Source of the DNA: Chitinophaga ginsengisegetis
GTDB lineage: Bacteria; Bacteroidota; Bacteroidia; Chitinophagales; Chitinophagaceae
Length of the DNA stretch: 64,000 nucleotides
Direction of reading: 5' to 3'
Assembly (NCBI RefSeq): GCF_900168065.1
Contig: NZ_FUZZ01000008.1
Span: 1-64,000, forward strand
Part shown: positions 1 through 7,655 of the stretch, in pieces
Numbering within the stretch: position 1 is the stretch's first letter
Layout of the letters: the number at the start of each line of letters is the position of its first letter
Position numbers and translations under genes: made by a program
Notes under the pieces: model-generated
The model's database searches: none
The model's input: only the letters and a program-made list of their open reading frames with translations
What the model was told of the DNA's origin: nothing

Positions 1-499
1 TAATGAATTTGGCTATTTAAGCCTGATTACCGATGCCTATTCCCGCAAGATAGTGGGCTTCGATTTCAGGCTGGATCTATCTGCCCAGGGATGTTTGAAT
101 GCATTAACGATGGCTTTATCACAGCGTAACACTCCCTGGCGGCAGCTGATGCATCATTCCGACAGAGGAAGTCAGTATTGCTGTAAAGAGTATGTGGATT
201 TATTAACTGATAACAAGATCACTATCAGTATGACTGAAAACGGAAGCCCATATGAAAATGCACTCGCTGAAAGAGTCAACGGTATCATAAAAGCGGAATT
301 TAACCTGTATTGCCGCATGAATGGTTTTGAGCAAATGAAGGAAATTATCAATAAGACCATTACAGCATATAATTCAGCCCGGCCGCATGGAAGTTGTGAT
401 TTTTTAACGCCATTGCAGGCACATGAGCAAACCGGAACGTTAAAAAAAAGATGGAAGAATTACAAGAAATTATCAAATACCAAGCTCCAGCATATATGA
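1..499 (+). mobile_element. IS3-family transposase, C-terminal part (5' end outside window)
   Basis: The reading frame is open from base 2 to the stop at 497-499, so the gene enters from the left and only about 165 C-terminal residues are visible. This is the rve integrase core of the OrfB product of IS3 elements, the DDE recombinase that cuts and joins IS ends. Visible marks are the segment LITDAYSRKIVG, the second catalytic Asp in HHSDRGSQY, and the catalytic Glu in NALAERVNG. Exactly 35 residues lie between that Asp and Glu, the DD(35)E spacing of IS3. The C-terminal part with NSARPHGSCDFLTPLQAH is also typical. The first catalytic Asp lies outside the window. No frameshift or stop is seen, so the element may be intact to the left. 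Confidence 0.93.
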
Positions 500-552
500 T
501 TGTAAAACATTATCAGGATTACCAGGACGGAATATCAGGACTATTTCTTCAC

Positions 553-577
553 TGTATATGTATATCAGGACGAGACA
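553..577. repeat. candidate right terminal inverted repeat of the IS3 element
   Basis: About 50 bases after the transposase stop, a 25-base stretch begins with TGT and ends with the run TATATCAGGACGAGACA. This TG...CA form with a C/A-rich GGACxxGACA core is how many IS3-family ends look. The same TATCAGGA core occurs twice more just upstream (about 512 and 530). The matching left end is outside the window, so the exact boundary and the target duplication cannot be confirmed. Confidence 0.35.
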
Positions 578-591
578 CATACACGAGTCCT

Positions 592-635
592 AAGTATCCG
601 AGAAGTATCGGAGAAGTATGCGGGAAGTAACCTAC
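592..635. repeat. 11-bp imperfect tandem repeat, about 3.5 units
   Basis: Units starting AAGTAT follow each other every 11 bases: AAGTATCCGAG (592-602), AAGTATCGGAG (603-613), AAGTATGCGGG (614-624), then a decayed AAGTAAC unit. The array lies between the presumed IS end and the terminator of the leftward lipoprotein gene. The 11-base period is close to one helical turn. No function is evident. Confidence 0.6.
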
Positions 636-645
636 AGGTAGTCTT

Positions 646-672
646 AAAAAAAAGAACGCCATATAGGCGTTC
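646..672 (-). terminator. Rho-independent terminator of the 707-1198 gene
   Basis: Read leftward, the stem GAACGCC, loop TATAT and stem GGCGTTC is followed at once by eight T residues. The stem is perfect over 7 bp. It lies about 35 bases past the stop of the leftward lipoprotein gene. Confidence 0.85.
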
Positions 673-706
673 CCGGATTTATTGACGTCAACAGCAATGA
701 AAAAAA

Positions 707-1198
707 CTATTTTGGCTGGTAAGTATAATTTTTATTGTAAGATTGACCGGAAGCAGTTGCAACATTCGCCACATTTGTTTCCACGTTACCATCTATTTCG
801 GTCTTATAACTTATAATTACCGGAGTTGGCACCTCGGTATTATTCACAACGCTCACGTTTAAATGCCCAAAATTAAACGTCTTAATGGTTTCAAATACGT
901 ATGTTTTTGTACCTCCCACAAAGTTATCTATATCGAACAATATATGGTCTTCATTTCCCTGCGTAACGCCGTTTATTTTCCAAACAGGGGAGCCATACTG
1001 GCTGGCGTCGTGATTCCCTGCTTCTACGCTAAAGTCAACCTGATCCTGGCTATCAGCGCCTGCTACCGTAACTGTAACTTTCATCGTCATTTTTTTATTT
1101 TCAGGTGCAGGATCGTCTTTACCACCACATCCTGTAAAAACTAAACCTGCCATCAGTAGCAGGCCCCCACTAAAAAAAATGCTTGATTTCCTTTTCAT
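707..1198 (-). CDS. small surface-lipoprotein-like protein, unknown function
   Basis: A 163-residue protein with a lipoprotein signal: basic start, hydrophobic stretch (residues about 8-22) and a lipobox ending FTGC. The residues after the Cys are GGKDDP. In Bacteroidota a lysine followed by acidic residues just behind the lipidated Cys can act as a surface-export signal, so display on the outer leaflet is possible but inferred. The remainder is rich in short beta-type segments and Asn/Thr/Val, like a small Ig- or beta-sandwich fold. I do not recognise the family. It is a single gene with its own terminator at 646-672. Confidence 0.75.
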   Translation of the reverse strand: MKRKSSIFFSGGLLLMAGLVFTGCGGKDDPAPENKKMTMKVTVTVAGADSQDQVDFSVEAGNHDASQYGSPVWKINGVTQGNEDHILFDIDNFVGGTKTYVFETIKTFNFGHLNVSVVNNTEVPTPVIISYKTEIDGNVETNVANVATASGQSYNKNYTYQPK

Positions 1199-1328
1199 CT
1201 TTATTTGCGTGTATTGGGTTAATTAATAGAGCAAATTTATACCGGCCGGATGCCGGGGACAATACCTGGAAACAAGTATTTTTTTCTACTGATAGTGGGG
1301 TGTATTTTAAGAGACGCCTGTTCTAAAA

Positions 1329-1826
1329 CTATAAATCCATCTTTGTCCTGGATACCCAATCCGGCGCATCTTTCACGCCCTGCCGCAACAATAAATTCAG
1401 TTGCGCAGCGTGATGCTGCACATGACGCATATTATAAATTAATATTTCAAGTATACTGTAATCTTTATACTCACTCACAAAACGCTTCGTCAGAAGCTCT
1501 TCAGCGGTTAGCCTTGTCAGTAGATCCCGTAACTTCTCACGGCCAAACCGGAGATACGTCAGCAACTCCGTTTTATCGTATACGCGTTCCGGCATGCCGG
1601 TGCCAAATTCAGATAACGTAAATGGCGCCGGTGGCAAAAAATCCTTTTCCATTGGCGTTTCATCAGACAAATAGTAATCCAGGAAAAATAAGGTGTGATA
1701 CCCGGTATACCAAAAATGAGCGTCTGTATCCCATAGCTCATCCGGGCAAAACGCTAAGGCATTTTCAAGCATATCTATTGCAGCCCCGAACTGTTGCCAT
1801 AATACTGTTTTCAAAGATGAATCCAT
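1329..1826 (-). CDS. DinB-like (YfiT/DfsB-type) four-helix protein
   Basis: 165 residues, the usual size of DinB-superfamily proteins, which form a four-helix bundle with a three-His metal site and often act as thiol-dependent transferases or stress proteins. The expected His positions are visible: one in TGYHTLFFLDYYL (H44), and the pair in RHVQHHAAQLNLL near residues 135-139 in the last helix. No signal peptide is seen, so the protein is cytoplasmic. It starts 20-odd bases upstream of the M23 peptidase-like gene at 1848-2819 in map terms, but that gene is transcribed towards rather than from it; no shared role is evident. The substrate is not predictable from sequence. Confidence 0.8.
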   Translation of the reverse strand: MDSSLKTVLWQQFGAAIDMLENALAFCPDELWDTDAHFWYTGYHTLFFLDYYLSDETPMEKDFLPPAPFTLSEFGTGMPERVYDKTELLTYLRFGREKLRDLLTRLTAEELLTKRFVSEYKDYSILEILIYNMRHVQHHAAQLNLLLRQGVKDAPDWVSRTKMDL

Positions 1827-1847
1827 AAAAGTTCTCTTTAAAGATTA

Positions 1848-2819
1848 TTATCTGACTTCTCTTACCTTATCCCCTTTAATGGGCGAATAATCTGTTTTTA
1901 AAAGGCCATTTACTTCCAGCTTCTCAAAATAGCATTTTACACCGGTCGCCTGATTCAGGTTCTCCGCATTCTGCAGGTGAAAATGTAAATGGGGCTCAGA
2001 GGAATTGCCTGAATTGCCGCACAGTCCTATCAGTTGTCCCTGCTTAATTTGATCGCCCTGTTTTACCTTGATTGAATTTTGCTTAAAATGTGCAAAGAAA
2101 ACATATTCTTTGTTTTTGGTTTTCAGAAGAACCGCATTTCCCGGAACATACATAGGATTTAACTCTCCTGGTACATTGTCCTTAACCCCGTCTACTGCCC
2201 AAACTACTTCCCCGTCGCAAGGCGCTATTATTGGTTGCCCAAATGCGTAATAGTCTTCATTTGTTTTTCCGCTGGTACGGAAACTTCGTCCTTCCGGGTT
2301 ATTAATTACAATATCAAACGCATTCTTCTGGAATTTAACTACTACATGATAATTTAATTCTTTTGTATCACCTCCCCAAAACACGGTCCATTCCCCTTTA
2401 AAAGGCAGGCGCATGGCGGTGATATTCCGTTGCATCACCGGTAAAGTATCCGGTTCATATGGTTTCGCGTACAACCCGGTGATAGCGCTGTCCTTATTTG
2501 CTGATATGCTAAGCGATAACACACCTTTTTCAAACGTTGTTTTATATACCGCAAAGGCAGACTTGTATTCCAGGAATGCCCGCTTCGTAATATTCCCGTA
2601 GTTGCTTTTCAATTTAGTAAGAAATGCGACTGTTTTATCCAGTGGCAAAGCGATTTGGGCTTGTGGAGAAAAGATTGCGTAAATACTATCAAACTGGCCG
2701 TCATTGTAGTATTTTTCAAATTTTGCTGATGTGTAGCTATTCTCAGCGCTTTCTGTCTGAGAAAAGGCAGTAGTAAAGGTTAAGAACAACAGAATTGTTA
2801 GAATGGATTTCAGGTTCAT
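1848..2819 (-). CDS. exported M23 (LytM-like) metallopeptidase
   Basis: 323 residues with a signal peptide (residues 1-20, ending AFSQ). The N-terminal half (about 25-130) resembles the DUF3887 type of helical prefix. The C-terminal half is a LytM/M23 domain, zinc endopeptidases that normally cut peptidoglycan cross-links. The first zinc ligands are probably the His of LNYHVVV and the Asp of NAFDIVI. The closing HxH is in SEPHLHFHLQ, and the conserved GLCGNSGNSSEPH and FGQPIIAPCDGEVV segments are present. All four ligands appear intact, so an active enzyme is likely. It stands alone between terminators or gaps on the leftward strand. Confidence 0.85.
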   Translation of the reverse strand: MNLKSILTILLFLTFTTAFSQTESAENSYTSAKFEKYYNDGQFDSIYAIFSPQAQIALPLDKTVAFLTKLKSNYGNITKRAFLEYKSAFAVYKTTFEKGVLSLSISANKDSAITGLYAKPYEPDTLPVMQRNITAMRLPFKGEWTVFWGGDTKELNYHVVVKFQKNAFDIVINNPEGRSFRTSGKTNEDYYAFGQPIIAPCDGEVVWAVDGVKDNVPGELNPMYVPGNAVLLKTKNKEYVFFAHFKQNSIKVKQGDQIKQGQLIGLCGNSGNSSEPHLHFHLQNAENLNQATGVKCYFEKLEVNGLLKTDYSPIKGDKVREVR

Positions 2820-2886
2820 TTTTCAGCGTTTAGACTTATTGGTTGCTGAAAGTATTCAAAATATTACACATTGAACAATAAAAAGA

Positions 2887-2912
2887 GGGCTGCCGCGGAT
2901 ACCGCAGCAGTC
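2887..2912 (-). terminator. terminator at the end of the RHS locus
   Basis: A GC-rich stem (CTGCCGCGG against CCGCAGCAG, one mismatch) with a 4-base loop is followed leftward by CTCTTTTT. It lies 25 bases after the stop of the 2937-7010 gene. T-rich sequence flanks it on the other side too, so it could work in both directions. Confidence 0.7.
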
Positions 2913-2936
2913 TTCTTTTTATTATTTACTATGTCG

Positions 2937-5900
2937 TTATGGGAAAGTGAAGCTCACATTTGCGGAGCTGATCCCGGAAGGGAAATTGGTTCCTCCTGCG
3001 GTGATGGAGAATATCCATGTTTTACCTTTTGCGATGTCGTCTGTAAAGCTGGTGGATCCCAGTGGAACGGAATAGGGTCTGTCGTTGTAGGGCCTTCCGG
3101 TAACTGGATCTTTAGCAAAAAGATTGATAAAGAAGTTCATACCAGGAGGACAGGTAAAGTTGACTGTAAACGAAGTTCCCGGGCCGTTTACAATGCTGGT
3201 GATAGCCAATCCTACATCGCAGGTTCCATTGGTATTGGCATTCGACTGTCCCTGCAAATCGATTTCCGTCTGTGCCAGTGCATTTGCTTCTTCCGGCGAT
3301 CCGGCTGTATATTTTCCTGCAGGAACGGTATAGGGCACCAGCGACCCTTCACCGGAGGTACACTGTTTATAAAAATTCTGTGTAATGGCTACGTTGGAAT
3401 AGGTGGTGGAATTCTCCTGGCCTAAAGTAGCGGAATAGGCGTAGTTAAAGGTTTTCATCACATAGCCATCCTGATCACGGATCATGGATAGCCTGTTATA
3501 TGCGTCGTAACTATAAAAAGAAGTATTGCCGGAGGGGGTAATAACGCTACTGATTCCCACCAGTGGCAAATAAGTGTAAGTTGTGATTTCACCGTCCTGC
3601 GGATAAATCCGGATATCATCCACTATACCCGACAAAGACTGCCCGGTGTATGGTTGATCAATATGTTCCCAAACAGTTCCATTCTGTTTAAAATAAGAGA
3701 GACGGTAAGTTCTGCCCGCTGTGGTGGCTGAAAACTGGCTGGCAAGCGCAATAGACCCGTTGTACCCGCCTTTGCCTGTATGTGCGGTGGTGGTATTGGA
3801 CACCAGGGAACCATTCCCTTCAAAATCCTCATAATAAAACTGCGAAGGAACCGCATTTTTACATTCGGCTACCGGGTACATTTTATTGTAGCCCCATTTA
3901 TATCCTATGCTGATATTATTATTCGCTTTGGAATAATTGAGGTTTCCTTTTGCGTCGTAGTCCAGCTGCCCGGCGGGTTTATACTCGGCCGGCAATGTTC
4001 CGGAAGGCGCAATAAAGGCCACCGTTGCCGGGGTTAATGTTTCTGCCGCATATACCTCATTTGGGGTTACAATATTATCGTGCAGCGCAAATGTTTTATA
4101 GGTTCCTTCCACCAGTTTACCGTTCACCTGTGTAACTGCTTCAATGGGTGTGCTGATCATGTTCCGGGTTTTCAACTCTCCTATCCATCCGGTAGTGGCC
4201 GTAAAATCGCCGGGATACCGGTAGTGCTTAACCACCGGTGTGCCATCGCTGCGTGTCAGTTGCTCCGATTGAAGAAAAGCGCGGTCGTTATACTCAAACG
4301 TTTTATTGGTAGAAATGCCTGGTGTGTTCACATTATCATATACCGTTTCCGTACTGGTGGCTGTGAGCAGCTTGCCTGTCTGTATAGGATAAAATGATAA
4401 ATGCAGGTACATATCAAAGTTTGACACATTAATTGTTTGTGACTGCATTTGTTTACGTTGTTTGAATGCCCAATAGGTTTGGGTCTTTTTTACCACAGGC
4501 GTGTTGGATACCGATTTCACCAACCTGCTGGTATTATCATAGAAGTTCACCGTTTTCAGGAACCCGTTTTCCAGGCTGGGGATAGGGGGTGTACCGGGAA
4601 TAAGATCAAGGTTCGACAATTGCGGATATTTATCCGGGATCACGTTGTACAAATATTCTGTTCTGCCCAATGCTTCTCCGGTAAAATTCTCTTTTATTTT
4701 CCCATAACCAACATGACTTCCATTGGCAGAAAATGTGTAGGGTTGGCGAGGGTTCGCATAAAGTGTGTGTGTGATATACTCATCTATTACCGTAACTTCT
4801 GATCCTGGCAGCACATCGATCTGGCTGTTTTTAAGGCCGCTGTAATAAGTAGGGAAATGCATCATCATGCCCTGTTCGTAAGTATATAATTTCTTTGACG
4901 TGATTTTACTTACCGGATCAAATCTGCTGCTGGAGGTTAAACGCAACCCACCTCCTGTTCCCAATGGAGCAACGTTTGTAGTAACAGGAATTTTAAGGGA
5001 GATATAAGCCATTTTCTGACCCTGCACTCCCACTTTATTATCGGGGTAGTTGGCCGTTAATTTATATCTGCCGGCGGTAAAGTATTGATTAGTTAATACA
5101 AAATTACCGCTTTGATTCCTCACAATATCTTTGGAAAAATCGTATTCCCATTCCGTGGGACTAACAGCGCCGGTGGCCGGGTTTACCCTTTCTATGGTGA
5201 CCCACATGGCATTTTGCATATTAACGGGGCTGCAGGGCGGGAAGATGCAGGAACAGTCCCAGCCTGTTCCTGTTGGATTTGCATCCGCAGGTTGATTACA
5301 GAACAGGTTCACTGTTATATCCACATAACAGTTCGCCGCTATATCCACCGTGGTGGTAGTAACGCCTGTTGTGGTATTTAAGGCACCCACATTGTTATAG
5401 TTAACAATTATATCTGCCGGGGCATTATTATACTCATGAAGGCCGTATTCAAACTCCGCCAGTCCTTTGGTAGGATACATGATTTTTTTCAGCATCCCTT
5501 CCTGCGCCTGTGGAAATTTCGGGTCCCTGTTGGCGCCTACCCAGCTTCGTAACACGGGTGGAATGGCTGCCAGGAAATTATATCGCTTAAAATCCGGTAC
5601 CAGTGAGGTGTTTGAAGTCGCTCCATTATAATACCCCCAATAATCCTGTTCAAAGGAACTTTTATAAGGCAGTGTAAATCCGTCGGCACCTTCGTAATAA
5701 TAACATTTATACACCTCTCCTTTTACCGCTACCCCTTTCAGCTTCAATCTTTTCCGCCGGTAAGACTCATCATAGGGTAGTTTTATTCCTGGCCTTGTGC
5801 TCGTGGTAGTATACGATTCGTTCCCAGGCCGGGCGGTGAAATAGTCATAATCGAATCCGGCTGTCATCACAGCGGTACCTGCCTTATTAAAAACGGTGAT

Positions 5901-7010
5901 GCCATTTAGCTTTACACCAAACAAATCTTTCCTGCTATCTGGTATAAACTGCACGGCGCCATTTTCAAAAAAGATACTATCCAGGAAGAGCGTTCTGATG
6001 GTAGACGTGCTAAAGGTGCTGTTCAGCCCCCCATTGGTGGGCATCCCGGTTGGCCCCTGCATGGCAATAGCCTGGTATTGGATATACTCCTCCGTAAGGT
6101 CGGGCATTTGCGTTACATAATCCGCGTTGGTAAATGCACTGGAAATGCCAATATAATCTGCGCTATGACCGGTGCCGGTTGCAGGATAAACGTACTCCCG
6201 GAACGTTTTATATTTCAGCGTAAGGATACGATTGGCCGGACTGGTAATTTTTGTGAGATAATAAGCCGTTTTAGTAGGCCCCGCGGCCGTCATCGACATT
6301 TCAACCGCCATAAATTCGTACCGGAAACCCTCCGGATCGGTAGCTATAATTCCGTTGCCTGATTTTTCAAACCGGATATTATTGCCGCTGATATCCACCA
6401 CTTCAGCAGTAGAAAACCCGGTGAATTTGCCTGTATATTTTCCGAAATTGTACACATACAAATCCGGTTCCCCGTCAATTTCCCCGGGGCAAAAGAAAGG
6501 ACAAAGCTCCTGCCTCGTATAAGCCTGTCCGTTAGCTTTATACAGCAGGTTATTTTGCAGCATAAAATTCCGCGCCTGGGCGCCGGACTGGTATGTATTC
6601 CCCAATGCGTCCGGATAGTATTGTTTAAACGTTTCGTTAGACACGAGATCATCATCCGCCCCTTTTATCTGCCGGGAAATAACTCCTCCAACATTTAATG
6701 ACCACCCGAGGCCCACCCAGCTGGCTTCTTCAGAAACCCTGATTCCTCCTCCGTTGTAGCTCAAACTGATAGGAAACTCCAGATCGCCGGTACGGATGGT
6801 ATAAATGGGAATAGATACTTCCGGCCTGCCGTTAAAATAGGTAACCGGGAATTCGGCCGCGCGGGTCAGTGATGCCACATCCGGGGAAGTAATCGGAATT
6901 TTCCGCATTTCATCAAAAGCGGTATTCTGTGATAGCACGAGGCGCGGATACAGGATGCCGCATATAATAAGTATGTAGCAGGATCTGATTAGGTTAAGAG
7001 AGCCAGGCAT
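2937..7010 (-). CDS. large exported RHS/YD-repeat-like protein with DUF5977-type tail
   Basis: 1357 residues with a signal peptide (about 1-27, ending LVLSQ). The body carries degenerate YD-type beta-hairpin repeats such as FYSYDAYNRLSMIRDQDGY near residue 1140, typical of RHS-like shells. Unlike the 7656-12119 protein it lacks the DxxGRW core. Near residues 1205-1265 a DUF5977-like segment is visible (VPYTVPAGKYTAGSPEEANALA then NGTC), followed by a beta-rich 90-residue C-terminus. It is the last gene of the leftward RHS locus, 68 bases after the small 7079-7645 gene, and ends at the terminator at 2887-2912. A surface or secreted protein is likely. It may be an accessory to the RHS-core protein; this is inferred from position. 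Confidence 0.85.
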   Translation of the reverse strand: MPGSLNLIRSCYILIICGILYPRLVLSQNTAFDEMRKIPITSPDVASLTRAAEFPVTYFNGRPEVSIPIYTIRTGDLEFPISLSYNGGGIRVSEEASWVGLGWSLNVGGVISRQIKGADDDLVSNETFKQYYPDALGNTYQSGAQARNFMLQNNLLYKANGQAYTRQELCPFFCPGEIDGEPDLYVYNFGKYTGKFTGFSTAEVVDISGNNIRFEKSGNGIIATDPEGFRYEFMAVEMSMTAAGPTKTAYYLTKITSPANRILTLKYKTFREYVYPATGTGHSADYIGISSAFTNADYVTQMPDLTEEYIQYQAIAMQGPTGMPTNGGLNSTFSTSTIRTLFLDSIFFENGAVQFIPDSRKDLFGVKLNGITVFNKAGTAVMTAGFDYDYFTARPGNESYTTTSTRPGIKLPYDESYRRKRLKLKGVAVKGEVYKCYYYEGADGFTLPYKSSFEQDYWGYYNGATSNTSLVPDFKRYNFLAAIPPVLRSWVGANRDPKFPQAQEGMLKKIMYPTKGLAEFEYGLHEYNNAPADIIVNYNNVGALNTTTGVTTTTVDIAANCYVDITVNLFCNQPADANPTGTGWDCSCIFPPCSPVNMQNAMWVTIERVNPATGAVSPTEWEYDFSKDIVRNQSGNFVLTNQYFTAGRYKLTANYPDNKVGVQGQKMAYISLKIPVTTNVAPLGTGGGLRLTSSSRFDPVSKITSKKLYTYEQGMMMHFPTYYSGLKNSQIDVLPGSEVTVIDEYITHTLYANPRQPYTFSANGSHVGYGKIKENFTGEALGRTEYLYNVIPDKYPQLSNLDLIPGTPPIPSLENGFLKTVNFYDNTSRLVKSVSNTPVVKKTQTYWAFKQRKQMQSQTINVSNFDMYLHLSFYPIQTGKLLTATSTETVYDNVNTPGISTNKTFEYNDRAFLQSEQLTRSDGTPVVKHYRYPGDFTATTGWIGELKTRNMISTPIEAVTQVNGKLVEGTYKTFALHDNIVTPNEVYAAETLTPATVAFIAPSGTLPAEYKPAGQLDYDAKGNLNYSKANNNISIGYKWGYNKMYPVAECKNAVPSQFYYEDFEGNGSLVSNTTTAHTGKGGYNGSIALASQFSATTAGRTYRLSYFKQNGTVWEHIDQPYTGQSLSGIVDDIRIYPQDGEITTYTYLPLVGISSVITPSGNTSFYSYDAYNRLSMIRDQDGYVMKTFNYAYSATLGQENSTTYSNVAITQNFYKQCTSGEGSLVPYTVPAGKYTAGSPEEANALAQTEIDLQGQSNANTNGTCDVGLAITSIVNGPGTSFTVNFTCPPGMNFFINLFAKDPVTGRPYNDRPYSVPLGSTSFTDDIAKGKTWIFSITAGGTNFPSGISSANVSFTFP

Positions 7011-7078
7011 AAGGAAAATTCTTTTTATAGATATTCAGGATTTGTTGTTATTTAATAATGATGAATGATGCGTTCAGG

Positions 7079-7645
7079 TTATTCAGACTCAAAACCAAAA
7101 GCATATTTAACCAACACTCCCTTATTCAGGGTACATTTAATGTAATACCGGTATTGATTATATCGCTTTACAAAACCCGATTTCTGATCCAGAACATATG
7201 CCAGGCCCTCGGTATCACCGGCTGTAGCGGTTTTATAATTATCGCCTAATATTTTCACGATCTCCTCCCTGGTAATACCCAGGCGTATTTTGCGGGAAGT
7301 AACAAACAGCTCATCGCTGATCAGTACTGTCTGTTTCGGCATTTTGTAAGTGCTATCGATACATAATATTTCAAATTCGTCCACCGCGTTTTTACTTCCC
7401 CCATAGTGAAAAAATAAACGGAGTGCCTGTGTTTTCGACTTATTCACCAACTCAATCCGGGGTAAAGATTTTGCCTGTTCAAACTGTTTGTTCCAGATAT
7501 TCTTGCCCAACACCTTTTCGGTGGTACTGTAGTCGTTCAGGTGTATGCTGTTAACAGCAGTATCAGGTACAAAGCGCACCCGTTGCTGAGCATTGCTATA
7601 TTGTATTGATAAAACCAGGACGGCTATTATGAGTATATTTTTCAT
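7079..7645 (-). CDS. small exported protein behind the RHS-core gene, candidate immunity protein
   Basis: 188 residues with a clear signal peptide (1-19, ending YSNAQ), so it acts in the periplasm or outside. The C-terminal half has a BamE/SmpA-like segment, RKIRLGITREEIVKILGDNY, seen in several small envelope proteins. It starts only 10 bases after the stop of the RHS-core protein at 7656-12119, the position where polymorphic-toxin loci keep the immunity gene. Because the predicted toxin tip would act on peptidoglycan, a periplasmic immunity protein would be expected, and the signal peptide fits. No immunity family is recognised, so this role is inference. An ordinary envelope protein is the alternative. 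Confidence 0.7.
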   Translation of the reverse strand: MKNILIIAVLVLSIQYSNAQQRVRFVPDTAVNSIHLNDYSTTEKVLGKNIWNKQFEQAKSLPRIELVNKSKTQALRLFFHYGGSKNAVDEFEILCIDSTYKMPKQTVLISDELFVTSRKIRLGITREEIVKILGDNYKTATAGDTEGLAYVLDQKSGFVKRYNQYRYYIKCTLNKGVLVKYAFGFESE

Positions 7646-7655
7646 CTTTTAAATT

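Noticed and set aside
592..635. CRISPR-like short repeats
   Set aside because: Units are 11 bases and directly abut without spacers; no cas genes are near.
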